64,000 nt of DNA from the NCBI GenBank assembly GCA_902799345.1, contig CADBZW010000010.1, positions 42,397 to 106,396 on the forward strand, given 5' to 3'. Below are positions 23,185-31,717 of this stretch, piece by piece (the first letter of the stretch is position 1; each line of letters opens with the position of its first letter). Made by a program: the position numbers and the translations under genes. The stretch comes from an uncultured Bacteroidia bacterium. Lineage in GTDB: Bacteria; Bacteroidota; Bacteroidia; Bacteroidales; F082. A model generated the notes under the pieces. It worked only from the letters and a program-made list of their open reading frames with translations, was not told the origin of the DNA and searched no databases.

Positions 23185-23913
23185 TTAATCTTTGAATAAA
23201 ACCTGGCTAGTTTTTTCTGCGGCGAGTTGCTCGGCACCACGTATGGAGCGATCCAAGGCGTCAGCATAGGCCTTGTCGTCGATGACAATTTGGACGTGAT
23301 ACATCTTTTTATTGCCCGTGCCAATCTCCTCCAGCATCTTAAACTCAAGCTTTTTCTTGTTCTTTTGCGACCATTCCAACAGTTTGCTTTTGTAGTTGAC
23401 GTCGGTCTGCTGCAACTCGTCCAAGTCGATATGCACCTTGATGATGCGGTTGACAATGACGCTTTTCGCAAACTCGTAACCACGGTCGAGATAGATGGCA
23501 CCCATCAGAGCCTCGAAGGCATTGCCGCCAATGGATTTGAATCCTTGGCCCGAACTCTTGTCGGGGGCGTGGCGAATGTAATCCTCGAAGCCGAGTTTTT
23601 GCGACAGTTTGTTGAGCGACGCACGGCTCACGATGCGCGAGCGCATCTCGGTAAGGAAACCCTCTGGCTGTGTGGGATAGGTATGAAACAGGAAGTCGGC
23701 CACGGCAGTACCCAAGACGGCATCGCCGAGGTATTCCATGCGTTCGTTGCTGACATGGTAGCTGCCCACCTTTTCGGCTGACATGGACTTATGCGTGAAC
23801 GCCACGCGATACAATGCGATGTTTTTGGGATAGAAGCCAAAAATGTTATGGATATACTCGTAAAGGTCCTTGTCTTGTGGGTCTTTGGGACCAAAAAGCG
23901 AGAAAAAGGCCAT
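23185..23913 (-). CDS. rnc: Ribonuclease III
   Basis: The 242-residue protein has the RNase III signature ERMEYLGDAVLGT (57-69) with catalytic Asp64, a second acidic site around Ala-Phe-Glu-Ala-Leu-Met-Gly-Ala-Ile-Tyr-Leu-Asp (about 131-142), and a C-terminal dsRNA-binding domain with Gly-Thr-Gly-Asn-Lys-Lys-Met-Tyr-His-Val. It cleaves double-stranded RNA in rRNA maturation and antisense regulation. It starts one base after the fabF stop on the same strand, inside the acpP-fabF-rnc operon. Confidence 0.95.
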   Translation of the reverse strand: MAFFSLFGPKDPQDKDLYEYIHNIFGFYPKNIALYRVAFTHKSMSAEKVGSYHVSNERMEYLGDAVLGTAVADFLFHTYPTQPEGFLTEMRSRIVSRASLNKLSQKLGFEDYIRHAPDKSSGQGFKSIGGNAFEALMGAIYLDRGYEFAKSVIVNRIIKVHIDLDELQQTDVNYKSKLLEWSQKNKKKLEFKMLEEIGTGNKKMYHVQIVIDDKAYADALDRSIRGAEQLAAEKTSQVLFKD

Positions 23914-23914
23914 C

Positions 23915-25168
23915 TTAGGATTCGTATTTTTTGAAAATCAAGGTGGCGTTTTGTCCGCCAAAGCCGAAGGAGTTGCTCAGCGCATAGTGGATATCGCGCT
24001 TGCGGGCTTTGTTGAAGGTGAAGTCGAAGCGGCTGTCGATGTTCGGGTCGTCGTCAAAGTGGTTGATGGTAGGCGGAATGATGCCGTTCTTCAAGGCGAG
24101 CACGCTGGCGATAGCCTCCACGGCACCGGCGCCACCCAGCAGGTGGCCCGTCATCGACTTGGTGGAGTTGATGCTGATGTCGTAGGCATGGTCGCCAAAC
24201 ACCTTTTGGATGGCCAGGACTTCGGCCAAATCGCCCATAGGCGTCGAAGTGCCGTGAGCGTTGATGTGGTCGATGGCATCGGGGCTTATTTCCGCATCTT
24301 TCAGGGCGCGTTGCATGCTGAGAAGGCCGCCTTCGCCTTCGGGATGGGGAGCGGTGATGTGGTAGGCATCGGCCGACTCGCCGCCTCCCACCACTTCCGC
24401 ATAGATCTTGGCGCCACGTGCGATGGCGTGTTCGTATTCCTCAAGGACGAGGCTGCCAGCGCCTTCGCCCATGACGAAGCCGTCGCGGTTGAGGTCAAAG
24501 GGACGCGAAGCCGTCATCGGGTCATCGTTGCGCGTAGAGAGGGCTTTCATGGAGTTGAAGCCACCGATGCCGAGTTGGCCGATGGCGGCTCCGGCACCGC
24601 CTGCAACAACGGCCTGGCACTTGCCGAAACGGATGTAATTGAAGGCTTCGATGATGGCGTGCGTCGAAGAAGCACAAGCCGACACGGTGGCGAAGTTGGG
24701 GCCACGGAAGCCATATTTGATGGAGATGACGCCACCAGGAATATTGACAATCATCTTGGTGATGAGGAATGGGCTAAAACGCGGCGTAAGGTCGGTTTGG
24801 GCATAATCCATCACCTCATTAAACAGATGGTTGACGCCGCCGATGCCCGAAGTCATCATCACGCCAACCTCATTCAAGTCGCAGTTCTCGGCCGAGATGC
24901 CCGCGTCGGCAACAGCTTCGTCGGCTGCAATGAGGGCAAACTGTGCGAAGTAGTCGTATTTGCGAACTTCCTTCTTCTCGAAATAATTCTCGGGGTCGTA
25001 GCCCTTCACTTCGCAGGCGAAGTGGGTCTTGTACAAAGCAGAATCGAAACGGGTAATCTCACCAGCACCGTTTTTTCCATTCACCAATCCCTCCCAGAAA
25101 TCCTTGACGGTGTTTCCTATAGGTGTGATGGCACCGAGGCCAGTAACGACTACGCGTTTCGATTCCAT
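23915..25168 (-). CDS. fabF: Beta-ketoacyl-ACP synthase II
   Basis: The 417-residue protein is KAS II, which extends fatty acids by condensing acyl-enzyme with malonyl-ACP. The Cys-His-His triad is visible: Val-Ser-Ala-Cys-Ala-Ser-Ser-Thr-His, Asn-Ala-His-Gly-Thr-Ser-Thr-Pro and Ser-Met-Thr-Gly-His-Leu-Leu-Gly-Gly-Ala-Gly. Length is the family norm. It lies 31 bases downstream of acpP, the classic pairing. Confidence 0.97.
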   Translation of the reverse strand: MESKRVVVTGLGAITPIGNTVKDFWEGLVNGKNGAGEITRFDSALYKTHFACEVKGYDPENYFEKKEVRKYDYFAQFALIAADEAVADAGISAENCDLNEVGVMMTSGIGGVNHLFNEVMDYAQTDLTPRFSPFLITKMIVNIPGGVISIKYGFRGPNFATVSACASSTHAIIEAFNYIRFGKCQAVVAGGAGAAIGQLGIGGFNSMKALSTRNDDPMTASRPFDLNRDGFVMGEGAGSLVLEEYEHAIARGAKIYAEVVGGGESADAYHITAPHPEGEGGLLSMQRALKDAEISPDAIDHINAHGTSTPMGDLAEVLAIQKVFGDHAYDISINSTKSMTGHLLGGAGAVEAIASVLALKNGIIPPTINHFDDDPNIDSRFDFTFNKARKRDIHYALSNSFGFGGQNATLIFKKYES

Positions 25169-25199
25169 GTTGTGTTTATTTGGTTAAAAATACTGAAAA

Positions 25200-25445
25200 T
25201 CAGTTGTTCTCAGCGCGCATCTTCTCGATGAGGCGAACCACGTCGCCCACGGTGACGATGCTTTCCTGTTGGTCGTCCGGGATGGAGAGGTTGAAGTTCT
25301 TTTCAAATTCCATCATCAGCTCGACGGTGTCGAGAGAATCGGCGCCCAGGTCGTTGGTGAAACTGGCTTCCATAGTGACTTCTGACGGATCAACGCCAAG
25401 CTTTTCGGCAATGATCGGAACGATTTCATTCAAAATTTCTTGCAT
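25200..25445 (-). CDS. acpP: Acyl carrier protein
   Basis: The ATG at 25445 gives an 81-residue acidic protein; a TTG nine bases upstream would add three residues but is less likely. The phosphopantetheine site is [10 protein letters not shown], with Ser37. It carries the growing acyl chain to FabF, encoded next. The promoter box lies 34 bases upstream (25479-25486). Confidence 0.96.
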   Translation of the reverse strand: MQEILNEIVPIIAEKLGVDPSEVTMEASFTNDLGADSLDTVELMMEFEKNFNLSIPDDQQESIVTVGDVVRLIEKMRAENN

Positions 25446-25478
25446 AGTTTTCAATTTTTAGGTGTTCGTAAAACGCCG

Positions 25479-25486
25479 CAAAGATA
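25479..25486 (-). promoter_or_regulatory. -7 promoter box (TATCTTTG) for acpP-fabF-rnc
   Basis: On the minus strand a perfect TATCTTTG box precedes acpP. A second minus-strand box, TACCTTTG, lies at 25595-25602 and could be a tandem promoter, since no other gene is found behind it. Confidence 0.65.
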
Positions 25487-25763
25487 CACTTTATTTTATT
25501 TCAAAAAGCAAATATTTCTCAAAACATTGAGAATCAAGTGCTTAGTTTCCGTAAAAAGTGGGTCTTGCGACCAAATAATACTCGTTTTCGGAAGCAAAGG
25601 TACGACTTTTTTTTATTACGACGTTTTTTTTCGGTTTTTTAGTCATTTTTGGATAATAGCTCTTTGGATTTGGAGCCCTTCCGAAACAGAAAAAAACAAC
25701 TTCAATTTTTCTAAAATTATTACTTATATATTTGGTTATCAATCTTCTATAATTAACACATCT

Positions 25764-25783
25764 TTGTGTAACACAAACTTGTG
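25764..25783. promoter_or_regulatory. Overlapping palindromes upstream of polA, operator candidate
   Basis: TTGTGT-A-ACACAA (25764-25776) and CACAA-AC-TTGTG (25772-25783) overlap. They lie just upstream of the TATCTTTG box at 25803, covering the expected -33 region. The surrounding gene-free stretch 25446-25922 otherwise holds promoters on both strands, several T-runs and no convincing gene. Confidence 0.5.
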
Positions 25784-25802
25784 TAATAGTGAAAAAATTG
25801 TG

Positions 25803-25810
25803 TATCTTTG
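25803..25810 (+). promoter_or_regulatory. -7 promoter box (TATCTTTG), distal polA promoter
   Basis: A perfect TATCTTTG box lies 113 bases before the polA start and right behind the palindromes at 25764-25783. It is probably an upstream, regulated polA promoter. Confidence 0.55.
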
Positions 25811-25894
25811 CCCATAACACTTTTCGTTTTGAGGCTTTGACTAAAACGTATATTGAAAGCATGTAAAAATCGTTCAAATTATCCCGAAACTTCG

Positions 25895-25902
25895 TATTTT
25901 TG
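25895..25902 (+). promoter_or_regulatory. -7 promoter box (TATTTTTG), proximal polA promoter
   Basis: TATTTTTG fits TAnnTTTG and ends 20 bases before ATG 25923, the usual distance in this window. Confidence 0.6.
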
Positions 25903-25922
25903 ACCCCATCAAACCGAACCCT

Positions 25923-28880
25923 ATGGAAAACACCGAAAAAAAACTCTTCCTTTTGGATGCCTACGCCTTGATTTACAGGGCTTTCTTTGCGATGAGCAAA
26001 AACCCGCGCCTCAATTCGAAAGGTGTCAACACCTCGGCGGTGATGGGCTTCCTCAACTCATTATATGAAATCCTACAGAAAGAAAGACCCACTCACATCG
26101 GCGTGGCCTTCGACGTGGCCGGCACCGCACAACGACAAGCCGAATACAGCGAATACAAGGCCAACCGCGAGAAAATGCCCGACGACCTCCGCGACGCCAT
26201 ACCTTATATAATAAGGCTCATCGAGGCTTTCAACATCCCCGTCTACGGCGTGGAAGGCTACGAGGCCGACGACGTCATCGGCACCTTGTCGAAAAAGGCG
26301 GAACAACAAGGCTTCACCACCTATATGATGACCCCCGACAAGGACTTCGGACAGTTGGTGACCGACAAAGTCTTGCTCTACAAGCCCGCTAAGTTCGGTG
26401 AACCGGCTCAGGTGTGGGGGCCTAAAGAGGTGTGCGAACGCTACGGCATACAAGAGCCCAAACAACTCATCGACATCCTCGGCCTCTGGGGCGATGCCGC
26501 CGACAACATCCCGGGCATTCCAGGCATCGGCGAGAAGACGGCAGCGATACTGGTGGGCAAATACGGTAGTGTGGAAAACCTCATCGCACATGCCGACGAG
26601 CTGAAGGGCAAACAGAAGGAAAACGTCATCGAATTTGCAGAACAAGGACTGATGTCGAAAGCACTGGCTACCATCAACCTGGAGGTGCCCGTCGAGTTCA
26701 ACGAAGAAGAACTGAAAGCCAAAGAGCCTAACGTACCAGCCTTGATGGCACTCTTTGAGGAACTGGAGTTCAGGACCTTCGCCAAACGGTTTTTGGAGGA
26801 TTATAAGACGAAACAATCCACTTTGGACGGCCCTTCGACCCTTCGAGGGGCCTCAGGGACCGCAGGCTCAGGGACCTTAGCTTCACCGTCATTGCGAGGA
26901 ACGAAGCAATCCAGGGAAGCGATGGAAAAACAAAGCCCCGATTTGTTTTCCAACCCTACTCCATCTGGCACCTTCGACCTCTTCCATCAAGGTGGCGAGA
27001 GCGAAACGGGTTTACTGGAGTTTTCCGACAAGGACTCAGCCAAGACGGTGAAGCATGACTACAAGCTTGTTGAAACCGAAGAAGAAATCAAGGCGTTGGT
27101 AGAACAGCTCAGTGCGCATGTCATACCGACCGACGAAGGAGGGAGTGTATCTATGCGCAAGCAATTCGTCTTCGACACCGAGACAACCAATATCGACGTG
27201 TACTCCGCCGAACTGGTGGGCGTTTCGTTTGCCATCAAAACCCATGAGGCGTGGTATCTGCCCATGCCCGCCGACCGCGAAGAATGTCAGAAAAAACTGG
27301 AGCTGCTACGACCTTTATTTGAAGACGAAAGCATTCTTAAGATTGGGCAAAACCTGAAATACGACATCTCTATGTTGGCGCAATACAGCATTGGCGTGAG
27401 AGGAAAGCTCTTTGACACCATGCTGGCGCATTACCTCATCGAACCTGAGCAACGCCACAACATGGACTACCTCGCCGAGGTCTACCTTAACTACATCACC
27501 ATTCCCATCGAGGAATTGATTGGCAAAGGCCGTCAGCAAAAGACGATGCGCGAGGTGCCTGTGGAATTGGTCAAGGAATATGCCGCCGAGGATGCCGACA
27601 TCACATTGCAACTCTATGAGAAGCTGCTGCCCTTGCTGAAAGAGAACGGCGTGGAGAAGCTGTTCTATGAAATCGAAATGCCGCTTGTGCCCGTGCTCAG
27701 TCGCATGGAAGCCAACGGCGTGCGTATCGACACGGAGAACCTGCAGCAAATCAGCGAGGAGTTTGGCAGAGAGATTCACAAAATCGAGGAAGACATCTAT
27801 GAGTTGGCTGGCGCTCCTTTTAATATCGCCTCGCCGAAACAATTAGGAGAAGTTCTCTTCGAGAGACTGAAAATCGACGAGAAAGCCAAGAAGACCAAGA
27901 CAGGGCAATACGCCACAGGCGAAGACGTGTTGCAAAAGCTGTCGCACAAGCACCCTATCATCCAAAAGATTTTGGACTATCGCTCATTCACCAAGCTGAA
28001 ATCGACCTACCTCGATGCGCTGCCGGCACTGGTCAACCCGAAGGATGGGCTTATACATACCTCCTACAACCAAGCCGTTACCGCCACGGGGCGCTTAAGT
28101 TCCAACAACCCCAACCTGCAGAACATCCCCGTGCGCACTGAGAAAGGCCGAGAGGTACGTCGCGCCTTCGTTCCCCGCAGCGAGGCCTATACCCTCTTGG
28201 CCGCAGATTACTCTCAAATCGAGTTGCGCATCATCGCCCATCTGAGCCAAGACCCCGCCATGGTCGCCGACTTCAACCTGGGCCACGACATCCATGCCGC
28301 TACGGCTGCCAAGGTGTTCCACGTGCCGATGGAACAAGTCACCAAAGAACAACGCAGCCGTGCCAAGGCGGTCAACTTCGGCATCATCTATGGCATGTCG
28401 GCCTTCGGCTTGGCCGAACGCATGGAGCTCTCGCGCAGCGAGGCCGCCGATATCATCAAGAAATACTTCGAGGAGTATGCGGGCATCAAGGAATACATGA
28501 ACCGCAGCATCGCCCTGGCAAGAGAGCACGGCTATGCCGAGACCATACTGGGTCGCCGCCGTTACCTGCGCGACATCAACAGCGCCAACAGCGTGGTGCG
28601 TGGCTTTGCCGAACGCAACGCCATCAACGCGCCCATCCAAGGCAGCTCTGCCGACATGATCAAGATTGCCATGATTGGTATCCATCAAGAGATGGAACGG
28701 CTGAAGATGCAGTCAAAGATGATATTGCAGGTGCACGACGAACTGGTCTTTGACGCCCATCTCGATGAGTTGGACACCTTGAAAGCCATCGTCAACGACA
28801 AGATGGTGAATGCTTTGCCGCTATCGGTGCCGGTTATCGTGGAGATGAATACGGGCTCTAATTGGTTGGAGGCGCACTGA
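25923..28880 (+). CDS. polA: DNA polymerase I
   Basis: The 985-residue protein has all three domains: 5'-3' exonuclease (about 1-295, with Glu-Gly-Tyr-Glu-Ala-Asp-Asp-Val-Ile-Gly-Thr), 3'-5' exonuclease (about 380-570, with Phe-Asp-Thr-Glu-Thr-Thr) and polymerase (about 590-985, with Asp-Tyr-Ser-Gln-Ile-Glu-Leu-Arg and Gln-Val-His-Asp-Glu-Leu-Val). It removes primers and fills gaps in replication and repair. The linker between the first two domains is enlarged and carries two different dispersed repeats read in frame (residues about 302-331). The gene has two promoter boxes upstream. Confidence 0.97.
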   Translation: MENTEKKLFLLDAYALIYRAFFAMSKNPRLNSKGVNTSAVMGFLNSLYEILQKERPTHIGVAFDVAGTAQRQAEYSEYKANREKMPDDLRDAIPYIIRLIEAFNIPVYGVEGYEADDVIGTLSKKAEQQGFTTYMMTPDKDFGQLVTDKVLLYKPAKFGEPAQVWGPKEVCERYGIQEPKQLIDILGLWGDAADNIPGIPGIGEKTAAILVGKYGSVENLIAHADELKGKQKENVIEFAEQGLMSKALATINLEVPVEFNEEELKAKEPNVPALMALFEELEFRTFAKRFLEDYKTKQSTLDGPSTLRGASGTAGSGTLASPSLRGTKQSREAMEKQSPDLFSNPTPSGTFDLFHQGGESETGLLEFSDKDSAKTVKHDYKLVETEEEIKALVEQLSAHVIPTDEGGSVSMRKQFVFDTETTNIDVYSAELVGVSFAIKTHEAWYLPMPADREECQKKLELLRPLFEDESILKIGQNLKYDISMLAQYSIGVRGKLFDTMLAHYLIEPEQRHNMDYLAEVYLNYITIPIEELIGKGRQQKTMREVPVELVKEYAAEDADITLQLYEKLLPLLKENGVEKLFYEIEMPLVPVLSRMEANGVRIDTENLQQISEEFGREIHKIEEDIYELAGAPFNIASPKQLGEVLFERLKIDEKAKKTKTGQYATGEDVLQKLSHKHPIIQKILDYRSFTKLKSTYLDALPALVNPKDGLIHTSYNQAVTATGRLSSNNPNLQNIPVRTEKGREVRRAFVPRSEAYTLLAADYSQIELRIIAHLSQDPAMVADFNLGHDIHAATAAKVFHVPMEQVTKEQRSRAKAVNFGIIYGMSAFGLAERMELSRSEAADIIKKYFEEYAGIKEYMNRSIALAREHGYAETILGRRRYLRDINSANSVVRGFAERNAINAPIQGSSADMIKIAMIGIHQEMERLKMQSKMILQVHDELVFDAHLDELDTLKAIVNDKMVNALPLSVPVIVEMNTGSNWLEAH
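26828..26913. repeat. Two dispersed repeats in the polA linker
   Basis: The first part (26828-26880) repeats CCCTTCGA and CTCAGGGACC units. The second (26887-26913) is the 27-bp CATTGCGAGG...GAAGCAATCCA core, read as Ser-Leu-Arg-Gly-Thr-Lys-Gln-Ser. The second is related to the arms of the repeat at 21621-21723. Both keep the frame and lie in a flexible linker. Confidence 0.7.
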
Positions 28881-28882
28881 TT

Positions 28883-28917
28883 CAATTGACAATTGATAAT
28901 TGACAATTGACAATTAA
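28883..28917. repeat. Short tandem AT-rich repeat after polA
   Basis: The CAATTGA unit recurs about every ten bases (CAATTGACAATTGATAATTG and on) directly after the polA stop. Its self-complementary units can pair in several registers. Confidence 0.6.
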
Positions 28918-28954
28918 CTACGTTGAATCTTCGATTTGATAGTTGAAAATTGTG

Positions 28955-28962
28955 TAATTTTG
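28955..28962 (+). promoter_or_regulatory. -7 promoter box (TAATTTTG) for dnaG
   Basis: TAATTTTG ends 16 bases before the dnaG ATG at 28979. Confidence 0.65.
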
Positions 28963-28978
28963 CCGAAAATTTAGTGCG

Positions 28979-30934
28979 ATGGCCATACCAAGGGAAACAG
29001 TTGAACAGATTCTGCAAGCCGCTCATATTGAGGAGGTTGTAGGCGAGTTCGTCACCTTAAAGAAAAAAGGGTCGAACCTATGGGGAAACTGTCCCTTCCA
29101 CAACGAAAAAACGCCGTCGTTCAGCGTCAACCCGGCACGCAACATCTTCAAGTGCTTCGGCTGTGGCAAGGCCGGCGACTCGGCCAAGTTCCTCATGGAA
29201 CATGAGCACTACACCTACCCCGAGGCGTTGCGTTACCTGGCCAAGAAATACAACATCAAAATCGAGGAGAAGGAGCAGACTGCCGAGGAAATCATGCAGC
29301 AGAGCATCCGCGAGAAGATGTTCAACATCAACGAGTTCGCTGACAAGTATTTTGTCGACACGCTATGGAACACCGACGAAGGCAAGACCATCGGTCTCGA
29401 GTATTTCCGTGAGCGCGGCTACTTCGACCCCATCATACAGAAGTTCCACCTCGGCTACAACCCCGCCAAATGGGATGCCTTTACCGAACACGCCAAGAAA
29501 AACGGCTATAGCGAAGAGCTTTTGGAGCAGATAGGCCTGTCCATCAAGGGCAACAATGGCCTCTATGACCGCTACCACGGCCGCGTGATGTTCCCCATAC
29601 ACAGCCTGACGGGACGCGTCATCGGCTTCGGCGGCCGCATCCTCACCAACGACAAGAAAAGCCCGAAATACCAGAACTCGCCCGAGTCGGAGATCTACGA
29701 CAAGAAACAGACGCTCTACGGCATCTACTTCGCCAAAAACGCCATCGCCCGCCAAGACGAGTGCATCCTCGTGGAAGGCTACTTCGACGTGCTGCGTATG
29801 CACCAAATCGGCATCGAGAATGTGGTGGCCAGCAGCGGCACTTCGCTGACTATGGAGCAAATCCGTCTCGTGAAGCGTTACACGAAGAACATCACCATGC
29901 TCTACGACGGCGATGCAGCCGGCATCCATGCGGCCTTGCGCGGCACCGACATGATCCTCTCCGAGGGCATGAACGTACGCGTGGTGGTGCTGCCTCCCGA
30001 ACACGACCCCGACACCTTCGGCAAGGAGTTTTCGACGGAATATGTCAGCAACTATCTGAAGGAGAACGCCAAAGACTTCATCCGTTTCAAGACCGAGCTG
30101 CTGCTGAAAGACGCCGAGAACGACCCCATCAAGCGAGGGCAGGTGATTCGCGACATCGTGGAGACCATCTCCGTCATCCCCGACAGCATCTTCCGCATCA
30201 CCTATGTCAAAGAGTGTAGCCGATTGCTCGACATGCCTGAGCAGACACTCACCAACGAGTTGAACAAGATCCTGCGGGCAAAACTCAAGAAGACCCTAGG
30301 CATTGAAGAAAATGTAGTTCCCGAGACGGACACCACGACAGTGACGCCCAAGCAAGATGAAAATGTTGAAGAACAACTGCCGGCGGGATATTATCAGGAA
30401 CGCGAATTGGTGAAACTTCTCCTGATGTATGGCAAGGAGGTGATAGTTGACGAACGCGAAGACGAAAACGGGGAGAAAGTTTATGAGCAAGTCACTGTGG
30501 CACAAATGATTGTCGACGACCTAAAGATGGATGGATTCACTTTTACCAATGTCGTCAACCGAAAGATTTTCGACCTCTTCGACCAAGCCCTTGACGAAGG
30601 CCGCATCCCAAACGACCAGTTTTTCATCTCCCACGAGGACGAAACCATCGCCCAACTGGCCGCCGACCTGCTCTCAACGCCTTACAAACTCGACCAATGG
30701 GATAAATACGGCATTTTCGTCAAACGAGAGGAAAACATGCTGAGAACCACGGTCCTGTCATCACTTTACCGCTACAAGGACCTCATCATCGGGGAACGAC
30801 GCAAGGCCATTGAAGAAGCATTGAAAACCGAGGAGGACCTTGATAATCAACTCATCCTATTGAAGCAAAAGAAAGACCTCGACGACATCCGCAAGCAAAT
30901 CAACCAACATTTAGGCATCGTCATCGCCAAATAG
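28979..30934 (+). CDS. dnaG: DNA primase
   Basis: The 651-residue protein is DnaG, which makes RNA primers at the replication fork. The CHC2 zinc finger is complete (Cys38, His41, Cys59, Cys62). The catalytic TOPRIM core follows, with Val-Glu-Gly-Tyr-Phe-Asp (about 264-269) and Tyr-Asp-Gly-Asp-Ala-Ala-Gly. The C-terminal third is a helical helicase-interaction region. It lies downstream of polA but has its own promoter box, and it converges with the DUF4476 gene three bases away. Confidence 0.96.
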   Translation: MAIPRETVEQILQAAHIEEVVGEFVTLKKKGSNLWGNCPFHNEKTPSFSVNPARNIFKCFGCGKAGDSAKFLMEHEHYTYPEALRYLAKKYNIKIEEKEQTAEEIMQQSIREKMFNINEFADKYFVDTLWNTDEGKTIGLEYFRERGYFDPIIQKFHLGYNPAKWDAFTEHAKKNGYSEELLEQIGLSIKGNNGLYDRYHGRVMFPIHSLTGRVIGFGGRILTNDKKSPKYQNSPESEIYDKKQTLYGIYFAKNAIARQDECILVEGYFDVLRMHQIGIENVVASSGTSLTMEQIRLVKRYTKNITMLYDGDAAGIHAALRGTDMILSEGMNVRVVVLPPEHDPDTFGKEFSTEYVSNYLKENAKDFIRFKTELLLKDAENDPIKRGQVIRDIVETISVIPDSIFRITYVKECSRLLDMPEQTLTNELNKILRAKLKKTLGIEENVVPETDTTTVTPKQDENVEEQLPAGYYQERELVKLLLMYGKEVIVDEREDENGEKVYEQVTVAQMIVDDLKMDGFTFTNVVNRKIFDLFDQALDEGRIPNDQFFISHEDETIAQLAADLLSTPYKLDQWDKYGIFVKREENMLRTTVLSSLYRYKDLIIGERRKAIEEALKTEEDLDNQLILLKQKKDLDDIRKQINQHLGIVIAK

Positions 30935-30937
30935 CCC

Positions 30938-31690
30938 TTACCATTCTTTCCCTTGCAGGTATTCGTTCAGCTCTTGTTTTGAACTATCGTAAGTGAACAC
31001 CTCGTTCAACATATAATATTTATGCTTCTCAACGCAGAAAGGATAAGCAAACTTGGCTAACTCGAGCCTGTTGTTCTCAAAGCTGAATTGGCGGCAGATT
31101 TGAGCAATCTGACTTACCGTCATAGGGTTGTTTGTCACAATCTGTTTGGCCAAGGTCAAACGGGTGTCGTCGAATTTTTCATTCGAAAGCATAGCCATAG
31201 CTGCGTCAAAATCATTGGGGCTCATGCCTGGTAAAGGCTGTGGGACAGGTGGTTGCACAACTCCGACTTGAGGCGTTGGAGGCATGGGCGGCAAAGGCGT
31301 TTCGGTCAGCAGGTCCATGATAAGTTCAGGACGGATATTGCCTTGGGTGGGTTCAAGACCGAAAAGGTTGCCATGCTGCACGATGCTGAAGCCCTGCGGA
31401 TGCCTCATGTCGACAAAACGACCCACGCAATCTTGGTTTCCGTTGTCAAGTTCAACACGAATATAAAACTCGTCAGGCCAAAGGTTATTGACACGAATGG
31501 AATGTACAGCAGTTTCATTTTGCAGCACATCATCGACAAAAAGCCAAAAAGCTTGGTGTCTCGGTCCAACGATAGTCAGCGAAGAACCCGTTTCGTGGCC
31601 ACCTCCATGTCCATGGCCGCCGTGACCACGGTATTGTGCCATCGCAGGCAGCGATAACAAAAGAAATAAGTAAAGAATAGTCTTTTTCAT
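30938..31690 (-). CDS. DUF4476 family secreted protein
   Basis: The 250-residue protein has a signal peptide ending Pro-Ala-Met-Ala-Gln, a His/Gly-rich stretch (Gly-His-Gly-Gly-His-Gly-His-Gly, about 22-32) and a beta-rich middle. A Pro-rich linker (about 134-155) follows, and then the DUF4476 domain with Ala-Lys-Gln-Ile-Val-Thr-Asn-Asn and Phe-Ser-Phe-Glu-Asn-Asn-Arg-Leu. The His/Gly stretch might bind metal. It is last in a minus-strand group of surface genes, 27 bases after the DUF4249 gene. The function is unknown. Confidence 0.82.
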   Translation of the reverse strand: MKKTILYLFLLLSLPAMAQYRGHGGHGHGGGHETGSSLTIVGPRHQAFWLFVDDVLQNETAVHSIRVNNLWPDEFYIRVELDNGNQDCVGRFVDMRHPQGFSIVQHGNLFGLEPTQGNIRPELIMDLLTETPLPPMPPTPQVGVVQPPVPQPLPGMSPNDFDAAMAMLSNEKFDDTRLTLAKQIVTNNPMTVSQIAQICRQFSFENNRLELAKFAYPFCVEKHKYYMLNEVFTYDSSKQELNEYLQGKEW

Positions 31691-31717
31691 GGTTGGATTG
31701 TTTTGATGATTGTTGTA

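Noticed and set aside
25542-25877. 111-residue frame on the minus strand between acpP and polA
   Set aside because: It crosses promoter boxes for both flanking genes and T-runs, has odd composition and no family resemblance.
28883-28917. CRISPR-like repeats after polA
   Set aside because: The units are about 10 bp, contiguous and without spacers; this is a simple tandem AT-rich repeat.
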